Part shown: in pieces, positions 1 to 6,353 of the stretch | Position numbering within the stretch: the first letter of the stretch is position 1 | Layout: every line of letters starts with the position of its first letter | NCBI GenBank assembly: GCA_036503065.1 | Contig: DASXXM010000027.1 | Location: 1-7,746 of the forward strand | DNA length: 7,746 nucleotides | DNA from: DATEPR01 sp036503065 | GTDB taxonomy: Bacteria; Actinomycetota; Actinomycetes; Mycobacteriales; Pseudonocardiaceae | Reading direction: 5' to 3' | The notes under the pieces: model-generated | Database searches by the model: none | What the model was told of the DNA's origin: nothing | What the model saw: only the letters and a program-made list of their open reading frames with translations | Translations under genes and position numbers: made by a program

Positions 1-201
1 CCCCAGCCCGCACCGACACCCGCCGTGCCGGCCAGTTTCGTCAGTACCGGCCACGGCCTCCATGGCCCCGCCCGCCATGCGCTCGGCGCGTTCTCGTCCG
101 ACACGTTCGCGCCGTTCCTGGCCGCGTTCGGTGTCCACTCCGCCGATTCGGCCGCGATCGCCGGCCGGTCCCAGGGCTTGCCGCCCACCACACCGGACTG
201 A
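1..201 (+). CDS. C-terminal end of an unrecognised protein (partial, 5' end outside window)
   Basis: The first reading frame is open from base 1 to a TGA at 199-201 and gives 66 residues. About 86% of its codons end in G or C, as expected for a real gene in this genome, and the overlapping frames give arginine/proline-rich shadow translations. The visible part begins with a Pro/Ala-rich stretch (PQPAPTPAVPA), continues with a segment of mixed hydrophobic and small residues (ALGAFSSDTFAPFLAAFGV), and ends in a polar tail (GLPPTTPD). No catalytic motif or membrane segment can be seen, and I do not recognise the family. The Pro/Ala stretch could be a linker before a small C-terminal domain. The start and most of the protein lie outside the window. 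The gene converges on the MocR-type gene at 437-1882. Confidence 0.55.
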   Translation, partial: PQPAPTPAVPASFVSTGHGLHGPARHALGAFSSDTFAPFLAAFGVHSADSAAIAGRSQGLPPTTPD

Positions 202-373
202 AGACCCCGTTCCCCGGGTGAAGTCTGCCCACCCTCGGTTTCCGGTCCGCCATTCGGCGTACCCGCGTTCGGCTGAACCCGCTGTTCGACTGGAACCGCG
301 TCGCCGCAACACCTCCGTGTGACCACACCCATGCCACCCGACCTGTCACCGCGCCCGGTCAGGTCGGGGACCG
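202..373. other. Convergent intergenic spacer, no gene seen
   Basis: About 170 bp between the upstream partial gene and the large terminator hairpin. Open frames here are Arg/Pro-rich shadows. A 6-bp inverted repeat, CCGGTC at 355-360 with GACCGG at 369-374, touches the left edge of the larger hairpin. No promoter or RNA gene is apparent. Confidence 0.5.
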
Positions 374-407
374 GTCCCGGTGCCGTGTGCCCCCACGGCA
401 CCGGGAC
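374..407. terminator. Strong GC-rich hairpin between convergent genes
   Basis: GTCCCGGTGCCGTG (374-387) pairs perfectly with CACGGCACCGGGAC (394-407): a 14-bp stem with a 6-nt loop. It lies 29 nt beyond the stop codon of the minus-strand MocR-type gene and 172 nt beyond the stop of the plus-strand partial gene. It is probably the terminator of the MocR-type gene and could act in both directions. No T-run follows on either strand, which is common for actinobacterial terminators. Confidence 0.75.
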
Positions 408-436
408 ACCTAACTTCCCGGTGGTCACCGGACATT

Positions 437-1882
437 TCAGGCGACCGGTACCCGGTCGGCGGCGATCGCCGGACGGCCGCCGACCGCGCGGGCCACCCGG
501 CCCAGCCGCGCGACGGCGTCCGTGAGCACCGCGGGCGGCAGCGTGAACGGCACCCGCAACCACCGTTCCCACCCACCGTCCACACCGAACCGCGACCCCG
601 GCACCAGCCGCAGGCCCTGCGACTCGGCGGCCACGGCCAGCCGGGTGGCGACCGGTTCGTCCAGCTCACACCAGGTGACGAGCCCGCCGCCCGGCCGACG
701 CACGATCCACTGTGGACAATGCACCGCGAGCTGCTCGAGCAGTAGGTCCCGCCGCCCCGCCAGGTCCCGCCGCCGTTGCGCCAACACGGGCTCCGGATCG
801 GCGAGCAGTTCGGCGAGCACGAGCTGCTCGAACACCGGCGCGCCCAGATCCATCGTGGCGCGTACGGACACGATCCGGTCCACCAGGTCGACCGGCGCCC
901 GCACCCAGCCCAGGCGCAATCCGCCCCAGTGCGACTTGCTCGCCGACCCGATCGTGATCACCTGATCGGGTGCGAACGTCGCCAGCGGCGCGGGCCCGTC
1001 GAGCGGATCGCCGTCCAGATCGAGCTCGACCAGGGTCTCGTCCGCCACCGCCATGGTCCGGGTCCGCCGCAGCGCGGCACCGAGCCGGGCTCGGCCCGCG
1101 TCGTCGAGTCGATGCCCGGTCGGGTTGTGGAAGTCCGGCACGAAATATGCCAACCGGGGCGCGGACTGGCGCAGCGCCGCCTCGATCCCGTCCAGCGACC
1201 AGCCGTCCTCGGTCATGGCAACCCCGATCGGCAGCGCGTTGCCCGCCCGGATCGTGTCCAGCGCGTTCGGGTACGTCGGCTGTTCCACCAGCACCCGGTC
1301 GCCCGGCTGCACCAGCATGCGGAAGACCAACCCGAACGCGTGATGCGCACCCGTGGTGACCACGATCTGCTCGGCAGTCGTGGCCAGGCCGCGCGCCCGA
1401 TAGCGGGCCGCGATCGCCGCGCGCAGCCCCGGCAGCCCGTGCGGCTCGTACCCGTGGCCGCGCAGGTGGCCGGGCAACAGCCGCGCGGCCACCGCGACCG
1501 CGTCGGCCAGTGCCGGCACCGCCTCGGCCGATGCCCTGGCCAGGTCGATCAGGTCCGGCGCGGGCGCCGGTTCCGTGGCCCGTAGCTGGTCCGGCACGGT
1601 GATCCACGACCCGGCGCCACGCCGGCTGGCGATCACGCCGCCGGTGCGCAACAGGTCCATGGCGGCCGTGACCAGCGTTCGGCTGACCATGAGCGCGTCG
1701 GCCAGCTCCCGCTCGGCCGGCAACCGCGTGCCGGCGGGCAGGTGTCCCTCCTGCGCCAGCAGTCGAACCCCACCGGCCAGGTCGGCCGCTGCATGCCGAG
1801 CCATCGGCGCCCGCCAGGCACCCAACAACTCAGCCAATCGACGGGCCGAAACCCGGCCACTCGGCACGACAGGCAAGTTCAT
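437..1882 (-). CDS. MocR/GntR-family regulator with PLP-dependent aminotransferase fold
   Basis: The 481-residue protein has the two-part MocR architecture at the usual family length. Residues about 27-95 form a GntR-type winged helix (LPAERELADALMVSRTLV, then a wing GGVIASRRGAGSWI). Residues about 110-465 form a fold-type I aminotransferase domain. Visible PLP-site residues are Tyr204 (QPTYPN), Asn253 (FHNPTG), Asp281 (VADETLVELD, pairing with the pyridine nitrogen), Lys316 in SASKSHWGGLRLGW (the Schiff-base lysine) and Arg443 (WLRVPF, carboxylate binding). MocR proteins usually regulate transcription in response to PLP or an amino-compound ligand rather than act as enzymes, but an aminotransferase role cannot be excluded because all catalytic residues are kept. 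The ATG at 1882 has a weak GAAAG upstream. The PP2C gene diverges 41 bp away, so the protein may control that shared region. The effector and target genes cannot be read from the sequence. Confidence 0.93.
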   Translation of the reverse strand: MNLPVVPSGRVSARRLAELLGAWRAPMARHAAADLAGGVRLLAQEGHLPAGTRLPAERELADALMVSRTLVTAAMDLLRTGGVIASRRGAGSWITVPDQLRATEPAPAPDLIDLARASAEAVPALADAVAVAARLLPGHLRGHGYEPHGLPGLRAAIAARYRARGLATTAEQIVVTTGAHHAFGLVFRMLVQPGDRVLVEQPTYPNALDTIRAGNALPIGVAMTEDGWSLDGIEAALRQSAPRLAYFVPDFHNPTGHRLDDAGRARLGAALRRTRTMAVADETLVELDLDGDPLDGPAPLATFAPDQVITIGSASKSHWGGLRLGWVRAPVDLVDRIVSVRATMDLGAPVFEQLVLAELLADPEPVLAQRRRDLAGRRDLLLEQLAVHCPQWIVRRPGGGLVTWCELDEPVATRLAVAAESQGLRLVPGSRFGVDGGWERWLRVPFTLPPAVLTDAVARLGRVARAVGGRPAIAADRVPVA

Positions 1883-1923
1883 GAGTCCACTTTCGCAGGA
1901 TTGGCTATCGAGGTGAAGGCCAC

Positions 1924-2772
1924 TTGCCCGGAACTACTGTCACTCATGTGGGGGAACCCAGGATCGCGGTGGCCGAGGCCGCCGGCGTCGGCATCGACGG
2001 ACTCGACCGCCCGACCGAGGACCACGTGGTCCTGCTGCCGACCGCCGTCATCCTCGCCGACGGCGCCACCGCACTGCGCGACGACGAACTGTCCGGCGGC
2101 TGGTACGCAGAGCACCTCTGCCAGGGCCTGGCCACCCACCTGACCGACCAGCCGACCGCAGACCTGAGAGCACTCCTCTCGAAAACGATCACTGATCTCT
2201 CCCGAGAACACCTGCTCACCCCCGGATCGGCGCCGTCCAGCACGGTAGCCGTACTCCGCTGGACCGACGACCGGGTCGACGCACTCGTCCTCGCCGACAG
2301 CCCGATCGTCGCGTTCACCCGACAGGGACCACAGGTCCTGGCCGACGACCGGATCGCCAACCTGGCCGTGCCGGGCGGCGGCTACCGACAGCGACTACGC
2401 GCCGGCGGCGGCTACGGCCCGGACCACGTGGCGGCGCTGCGTGCGGCCGGCAACAGCTTCGGCCAACGACGTAACGTGCCCGGCGGTTTCTGGGTCGCCG
2501 AAGCCGATCCGGCCGCCGCCACCCAAGCCCGCACGGCAAGTTGGCCGCGAGCTGACGTCACGGCCGCCCTGCTGGCCAGCGATGGCGTGTCCTGCGGCGT
2601 CGACGACTACCGCCTGTTCGACTGGCCGACCGTGCTGGCGCTGGCCACGGACGCCGGCCCGGCCGCGGTACTGGCCGAAGTCCGGAACGCCGAACGTGCC
2701 GACCCGGACGGCCTGCGCTGGCCACGGCCGAAACGACACGACGACCAGGCCCTGGTGCTGGTCCGGTTCTGA
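1924..2772 (+). CDS. PP2C-family serine/threonine protein phosphatase-like protein
   Basis: A 282-residue soluble protein carrying a reduced but complete series of PP2C metal-site motifs. These are Glu32-Asp33 (RPTEDHVV), Asp46-Gly47 (LADGATA) followed by SGGWYAEHL, Ser105-Ser106-Thr (PSSTVAVLRW), Asp125 (VLADSP, the usual GDS position), Ser219-Asp220-Gly221 (LLASDGV) and Asp273-Asp274 near the C-terminus (KRHDDQALVLV). In the family such aspartates hold two Mg or Mn ions and the enzyme removes phosphate from Ser/Thr. The substrate here is unknown. The start is taken as TTG at 1924 because AGGTGAAGG (1911-1919) lies 4 nt upstream. The next in-frame candidate, GTG at 1948, has no good ribosome site, although the first recognisable family-like residues (PRIAVAEAAG) begin near there. 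The gene diverges from the MocR-type gene and is followed after 81 bp by a methyltransferase gene in the same direction. Confidence 0.85.
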   Translation: MPGTTVTHVGEPRIAVAEAAGVGIDGLDRPTEDHVVLLPTAVILADGATALRDDELSGGWYAEHLCQGLATHLTDQPTADLRALLSKTITDLSREHLLTPGSAPSSTVAVLRWTDDRVDALVLADSPIVAFTRQGPQVLADDRIANLAVPGGGYRQRLRAGGGYGPDHVAALRAAGNSFGQRRNVPGGFWVAEADPAAATQARTASWPRADVTAALLASDGVSCGVDDYRLFDWPTVLALATDAGPAAVLAEVRNAERADPDGLRWPRPKRHDDQALVLVRF

Positions 2773-2853
2773 AACCTCATTGCCGCCCGCCGCCGCCCGG
2801 ATCATCCTCAGACCATGGTGGTCGTCCACCGCCGGAAATGGACTTCTCGGAAC

Positions 2854-3489
2854 ATGAACCGGAACTGGCCAGTGCCCGACTTCGTCCTCGCGAACACCGA
2901 GCCGGGCCACGCGCCCCTGGTGCCGGAGATCACCCTGCGACTGGCCGACGAGCCCTTCGCCCTGTGGGAACGCGCCCAGACCCTGCCGTACTGGGCGTTC
3001 GCCTGGGCCGGCGGTCAGGCGCTGGCGCGCCACGTCCTGGACCACCGCGACCTCGTGGCCGGTCGGCGGGTGCTGGACCTGGCGTCCGGGTCCGGCCTGG
3101 TCGCCATCGCCGCGGCCATGGCCGGCGCCGCCACGGTCACCGCGACGGACGTGGACCCACTGGCGGTGCGGGCAATCACCGTGAACGCCCAGGCCAGCGG
3201 CGCCCTCGTCACCGCGTGCGGTGTCGACGTACTCGACACCGACGGCGGCGACACGGAGGTGGTCCTGGCCGGCGACGTCTGCTACGACCGAGCCATGGCC
3301 GACCGCGTCCTGCCGTTCCTGGCCAGAGCCGCCACCCGAGGAATCCGGGTACTCGTCGGCGACCCGGGCCGAGCCCACTTCCCGAAGACCGGATTCCAAG
3401 CGCTGGCAACCTATGCGGTACCCGTCACCGGCGTCCTCGAAGCCAACGACACCACCCCCACCACGGTCTGGCAACACGATCGAGGGTAG
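2854..3489 (+). CDS. Class I SAM-dependent methyltransferase, ETF-beta lysine methyltransferase (METTL20)-like
   Basis: A 211-residue protein with a Rossmann-type methyltransferase fold. The N-terminal segment DFVLANTEPGHAPLVPEI with LWERAQTLPYWAFAWAGGQALARHVLDH (residues 9-64, in pieces) is the signature I recognise from the METTL20/ETFBKMT group. The SAM-binding glycine loop is VLDLASGSGLVAI (73-85), the acidic ribose-binding motif is TDVDP (98-102), and GDVCYD (140-145) matches the family's D/E-x-F/Y-Y region. Known relatives trimethylate lysines of electron transfer flavoprotein beta, and a bacterial one also acts on ribosomal protein L7/L12. The substrate here is inferred, not shown. ATG 2854 is preferred over ATG 2815 because homologues begin just before DFV.ANT, but no strong ribosome site precedes either. 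The gene lies 81 bp after the PP2C gene and may share its transcript. Confidence 0.85.
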   Translation: MNRNWPVPDFVLANTEPGHAPLVPEITLRLADEPFALWERAQTLPYWAFAWAGGQALARHVLDHRDLVAGRRVLDLASGSGLVAIAAAMAGAATVTATDVDPLAVRAITVNAQASGALVTACGVDVLDTDGGDTEVVLAGDVCYDRAMADRVLPFLARAATRGIRVLVGDPGRAHFPKTGFQALATYAVPVTGVLEANDTTPTTVWQHDRG

Positions 3490-3577
3490 GGAAACCCGCA
3501 CCCCAAACACACGGGCCACCCCCATGGCCTCCCACTCTCACCACCCCGATCATGGAACCGTCCCACTTCCACAACCC
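3490..3577. other. Short G-poor spacer before the two-component operon
   Basis: About 90 bp of C- and A-rich sequence separates the methyltransferase stop from the ribosome site of the kinase operon. The only local symmetry is a weak GGCCA/TGGCC pair near 3514-3529. I see no convincing -10/-35 pair. The promoter of the two-component operon should lie here if it is not read through from upstream. Confidence 0.4.
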
Positions 3578-3589
3578 GAGGTGACCACC

Positions 3590-3616
3590 ATGACCCCGCC
3601 AACACCCGGCCGGTGA
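3590..3616 (+). CDS. 8-codon leader mini-ORF overlapping the kinase start (candidate)
   Basis: An ATG at 3590 stands 6 nt after GAGGTG (3578-3583), the best ribosome site in this part of the window. It reads MTPPTPGR and stops at TGA 3614-3616. That stop overlaps the GTG of the kinase (3613-3615) in a GTGA arrangement typical of translational coupling. Three of the eight residues are proline (positions 3, 4 and 6), with one Pro-Pro pair that could slow ribosomes. Two readings are possible. The mini-ORF may feed ribosomes to the kinase start. Alternatively, the true kinase start lies elsewhere, or a one-base error separates this ATG from the kinase frame. Sequence alone cannot decide. Confidence 0.35.
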   Translation: MTPPTPGR

Positions 3617-4914
3617 TCCCAGTGCGCTCCACGATCGTCCGCGCGCTGCGCGAGCCGATGTCGAAGCGGGCGCGGCGGGAGCTCGGCTACTGCCTGCTGA
3701 GCATCCCGGTCACCGTGCTCGGCCTGGCCTACGTCCTGGTGTCGTTCGTCCTGGGCGCGGGCCTCGCCGTCACAGCGGCCGGCGTCCCCCTGATCGCGTT
3801 CACGGTGACCGGCGCCCGGCGCCTTGGCGCCCTACGCCGTCGAATGGCCGCCCGCTACCTCGACGAACACGTGGCGGCCCCACCGCCGTTGACCCGCCAG
3901 CCAAGGCTGCTCACCCGCATGTCCAGCCGACTGCGGGACGGAGCAGGCTGGCACGCGATCGGCTACCTGCTCGCCGTGGTCCCGTTGACCTTCGTCGGCG
4001 CCTACGTCGTGATCGTCACCTGGGCCTGGGGCCTGATCAACCTGACCTACCCGATGCAATACGTCTTAGGTATCAACCTGTCCACCCTCCGCGACAGCAA
4101 CGGCGTCGTACACCAGGGTTTCGTCTTCAACGGCGTGGTATACGACACGTGGCCACGACAACTCCTGGTCAGCCTGGCCGGGATAGCGCTGCTGCTGATA
4201 GCACCATGGGCAGTCCGAGCCCTACTCCTGGTCGACCGCCTATTGATTCGCGCACTACTCGGCCCGCCCGGCACCGCGGCACGAATCAGAGACCTGGAAC
4301 ACTCCCGCGCCTACGCGATCGACGACGTAGCCGCCACCCTCCGACGAATAGAACGCGACCTGCACGACGGCGTCCAGGCCAGGATGGTGGCCGTCGCCAT
4401 GAACCTGACCATGCTCAACGAAACCCTGGGCACCGACACCACCCCCGACAGCCGCCGACAGCTCACCGCCGCACGGGACCACGCCAAGGACGCACTGGCC
4501 GAACTACGGGACATGGTGGGCAGCATCCACCCACCAGCCCTGGACGGCGGCCTGGAAACCGCACTGACCACCCTGGCCGCCCGCAGCCCCATCCCGGTCG
4601 ACCTGCATGCCGAACTGTCGGACCGCCCCACCCCGGCCATCGAGACGATCGCCTATTTCTCGGCGGCGGAACTGCTGACCAACGCAACCAAACACAGCGG
4701 AGCCAACCGCATCACCATCGACGTAACAGAGATATCCGGCCGGCTGAAACTAGAGATCACCGACAACGGCCACGGCGGCGCCAGAACCGACACCGCCGGC
4801 ACCGGCCTACTCGGCCTGACCCAACGGGTAGGTACCGTGGACGGCCGACTGACGATAACCAGCCCACCAGACGGCCCAACAGTGATCACAGTCGACCTAC
4901 CCCTGCACACCTAA
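3613..4914 (+). CDS. Membrane sensor histidine kinase, NarL-type (HisKA_3), PF13796-like sensor domain
   Basis: The 433-residue protein has four likely membrane segments (about 28-48, 49-66, 116-140, 184-206). A roughly 43-residue outside loop (141-183) joins the last two. This matches the actinobacterial Sensor domain (PF13796). Next come a HisKA_3 dimerisation and phosphoacceptor helix with His251 in IERDLHDGVQARMVAV, then an ATP-binding domain with an N box (Glu353, Asn357 in AELLTNATKHS), a G1 box (Asp384 in EITDNGHGG) and a G2 box (GTGLLGLTQRV). It should phosphorylate itself at His251 and pass phosphate to the response regulator encoded 18 bp downstream. The signal is unknown. The GTG at 3613 overlaps the stop of a mini-ORF. 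GTG 3622 and ATG 3658 are alternatives and would also keep every membrane segment. Codons ending in A are rare at the 5' end (about 7 in the first 100) and become frequent towards the 3' end. Confidence 0.92.
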   Translation: MIPVRSTIVRALREPMSKRARRELGYCLLSIPVTVLGLAYVLVSFVLGAGLAVTAAGVPLIAFTVTGARRLGALRRRMAARYLDEHVAAPPPLTRQPRLLTRMSSRLRDGAGWHAIGYLLAVVPLTFVGAYVVIVTWAWGLINLTYPMQYVLGINLSTLRDSNGVVHQGFVFNGVVYDTWPRQLLVSLAGIALLLIAPWAVRALLLVDRLLIRALLGPPGTAARIRDLEHSRAYAIDDVAATLRRIERDLHDGVQARMVAVAMNLTMLNETLGTDTTPDSRRQLTAARDHAKDALAELRDMVGSIHPPALDGGLETALTTLAARSPIPVDLHAELSDRPTPAIETIAYFSAAELLTNATKHSGANRITIDVTEISGRLKLEITDNGHGGARTDTAGTGLLGLTQRVGTVDGRLTITSPPDGPTVITVDLPLHT

Positions 4915-4932
4915 CGAAGGCCAGAGGCCACG

Positions 4933-5580
4933 ATGCGCATAGTGATCGCCGAGGACTCAGCCATCCTCCGCGAGGGCCTGGCCCAACTACTGGCCATGCG
5001 CGGCCACGAAGTAGTGGCATCGGTAGCAGAGCCGACACCCCTGAAGGCCCAGGTAGCCCAACACAACCCAGACGTGGCAGTGATCGACATCCGAATGCCC
5101 CCCACCCACACCGACGAGGGCCTGAGAGCCGCCATAGACCTACGCCGAGCACACCCCAACCTGGGCGTCCTGCTGTTCTCCCAGTACGTGGAAACCCGCT
5201 TCGTCCGGCAGTTGCTGGCGGAAGGCTCATCAGGCGTCGGCTACCTGCTGAAGGAGCGAGTAACCGACCTGGACGAGTTCACCGCAGCACTGGACCGCGT
5301 AGCCAACGGCGGCACAGCACTGGACCCAGAAGTAGTAACCCAATTGTTCGGCACAGCCCCAAGAACCGGCGGCATAACAACGCTAACCCCAAGAGAACGC
5401 CAGGTCCTCGAGCTAATGGCAGAAGGCAGAACCAACTCAGCGATAGCGAAACGCCTGGTAGTAACCGACAGGGCAATAGAAAAGCACGTAGCAAACATCT
5501 TCACAAAGCTGGACCTACCAGCATCCGACACAGACCACCGAAGAGTCCTCTCAGTACTCCGCTACCTGAACGGCACATGA
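4933..5580 (+). CDS. NarL/FixJ-family response regulator with LuxR-type DNA-binding domain
   Basis: A 215-residue cytoplasmic transcription factor. The receiver domain (1-125) has the acidic pair Glu7-Asp8, phosphoacceptor Asp52 (AVIDIRMPP), Ser83 and Tyr85 in the switch region (LLFSQYVETRF) and Lys107 (GYLLKERV). The LuxR-type helix-turn-helix spans about 149-212 (LTPRERQVLELMAEGRTNSAIAKRL, then EKHVANIFTKLDL). It is the partner of the upstream kinase: the genes are 18 bp apart, read in the same direction, and AGAGG lies 5 nt before the ATG. DNA targets are unknown. The codon use is odd. By my count about 21 of the first 87 codons and 38 of the last 86 end in A, and none ends in T. This is unlike the MocR and PP2C genes upstream, although the protein itself looks intact. 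Confidence 0.94.
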   Translation: MRIVIAEDSAILREGLAQLLAMRGHEVVASVAEPTPLKAQVAQHNPDVAVIDIRMPPTHTDEGLRAAIDLRRAHPNLGVLLFSQYVETRFVRQLLAEGSSGVGYLLKERVTDLDEFTAALDRVANGGTALDPEVVTQLFGTAPRTGGITTLTPRERQVLELMAEGRTNSAIAKRLVVTDRAIEKHVANIFTKLDLPASDTDHRRVLSVLRYLNGT

Positions 5581-5653
5581 CAAGACAGCCCTGATAGCAG
5601 CAATAGCAACAGAAATCCTAGCCCTACCGGACAAGAACATCCGCAGAGCAGCC
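5579..5653 (+). pseudogene. Coding-like fragment after the response regulator, no start codon
   Basis: Directly after the regulator stop, the frame beginning GAC at 5579 reads DKTALIAAIATEILALPD and then KNIRRAA, a plausible amphipathic helical segment. Twelve of its 25 codons end in A and none ends in T, the same bias as the end of the regulator. The seven T bases of the stretch (5591-5645) sit at second codon positions of this frame. No start codon is in frame, because a TGA at 5567 closes it upstream. After 5654 codons become T-ending and the frame stops at 5702. It may be the remnant of a third operon gene cut at a junction. It could also be a 3' untranslated stretch with chance periodicity. 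Confidence 0.3.
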
Positions 5654-5660
5654 ATTGGCT

Positions 5661-5897
5661 TTATGTCTCGCTGGATTCGTCTGGCCGAACTGGCGTGTCC
5701 TTGAACCCGGCCTTATGAAGCGCCGCGTTTGCCCTGAAGCGGATGTGCCCGCATCGCGCTTCGTGACGACCTTGTTCACCCTGGCCGCATAGGTCTTGCT
5801 CGGCGAGCCACCGAACGTCCTCTACGGCCAACCACAACGGGATACGCCCGAGTGCACGCTCACGGTCAGGGTCAGTCGGATGACCACCGTTGCTCAT
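5661..5897 (-). CDS. Small hypothetical protein, 78 residues
   Basis: ATG 5897 to TAA 5661-5663 gives a charged soluble protein with no membrane segment or signal peptide. A central part (RIPLWLAVEDVRWLAEQDLC) is followed by CGHIRFRANAALHKAGFKD. The two cysteine-containing stretches (about residues 37 and 49, with a His between) could bind metal, but there is no standard zinc motif. The family is not one I can name. Only about 60% of its codons end in G or C, compared with over 85% in the larger neighbours, which fits acquired DNA. A weak GGACGG precedes the ATG. It converges on the two-component operon and lies between that operon and the tRNA cluster. Confidence 0.5.
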   Translation of the reverse strand: MSNGGHPTDPDRERALGRIPLWLAVEDVRWLAEQDLCGQGEQGRHEARCGHIRFRANAALHKAGFKDTPVRPDESSET

Positions 5898-6208
5898 ACC
5901 GTCCAGTGTGACGGCCGACGCCAGTCATGTGGTCCGTTGTCCGTGACGGGCCTCGTGTCGAGCTTCACATGATCCTTGACGTTGGACCTAGTCACCGTAG
6001 CGGCTCTGAGCTGCCAAATGCAGGGGAGGATCGGCACCGAACCCCGGTGATCAACCCGCAGTCGTTTGGTGCCCCTGCTGTGGTTGCCTGTACTGTAAGC
6101 CGCCGGCCGATCGGTGCCCCCGGACCGTGCGATCCGCGTGCGATTAGCGACAGTCAGCCACGGTCAACAACGGGGTTCGACGGATCATCAGCAAACCGGC
6201 CATGACTA
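5898..6208. other. Intergenic stretch without visible gene; contains a 13-nt copy of tRNA-Glu T-arm sequence
   Basis: About 310 bp, less GC-rich than the gene-dense part. The open frames are short and their translations look unlike proteins. CAACGGGGTTCGA at 6168-6180 repeats, in the same orientation, bases 6450-6462 of the tRNA-Glu gene. An 8-bp inverted pair (GGCACCGA near 6033, TCGGTGCC near 6112) is too far apart to mean much. No integrase, promoter or RNA gene is seen. Confidence 0.4.
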
Positions 6209-6243
6209 TGAAAATCCGCTGACCTGGGAGAAGGGCAGCGGAT
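6209..6243 (-). terminator. Intrinsic terminator of the tRNA operon
   Basis: Read on the minus strand, ATCCGCTG (6243-6236) pairs perfectly with CAGCGGAT (6221-6214) around a 14-nt loop and is followed by TTTC. It begins 4 nt after the encoded CCA of tRNA-Phe, the expected place for termination of the Glu-Asp-Phe transcript. Confidence 0.8.
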
Positions 6244-6246
6244 GGG

Positions 6247-6323
6247 TGGTGGCCAGGGACGGGGTCGAACCGTCGACCTTCCGCTTTTCAGGCGGACGCT
6301 CGTACCAACTGAGCTACCTGGCC
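6247..6323 (-). tRNA. tRNA-Phe (anticodon GAA)
   Basis: A full cloverleaf is visible on the minus strand. The acceptor stem is GGCCAGG/CCTGGCC and the D arm GCTC/GAGC. The anticodon stem TCCGC/GCGGA holds the loop CTGAAAA, and the T arm is GACGG/CCGTC with TTCGACC. The discriminator base is A and the CCA end is encoded (6249-6247). It is the last of three co-directed tRNA genes, 30 nt after tRNA-Asp and just before the terminator. Confidence 0.97.
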
Positions 6324-6353
6324 GGACGTGCCGACCGGACAGGCCAGCTACGG

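Noticed and set aside
41..349. 102-codon minus-strand and 86-codon plus-strand frames at the left end
   Set aside because: Arg-rich translations with poor codon periodicity. The frame ending at 201 has much better third-position GC.
666..1607. 313-codon minus-strand frame inside the MocR-type gene (with a 269-codon plus-strand frame at 776-1585)
   Set aside because: Both overlap a gene with a complete HTH and PLP site. Their composition is that of frame shadows.
2395..3525. 376-codon minus-strand open frame opposite the PP2C and methyltransferase genes
   Set aside because: Gly/Val/Arg/His-rich translation without motifs, opposite two genes whose catalytic motifs are clear.
2838..3584. 248-codon plus-strand frame over the methyltransferase gene
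   Set aside because: Arg/Pro/Gly/His-rich shadow in another frame of a gene with clear SAM-binding motifs.
4149..5594. 481-codon plus-strand open frame across kinase and regulator
   Set aside because: It is out of frame with two well-supported genes, its translation is Arg/Pro/His/Thr-rich without any domain, and such long shadows are normal in GC-rich coding DNA with few T bases.
5927..6205. 92-codon plus-strand frame in the gap before the tRNA cluster
   Set aside because: No ribosome site, mixed codon positions and no protein-like pattern.
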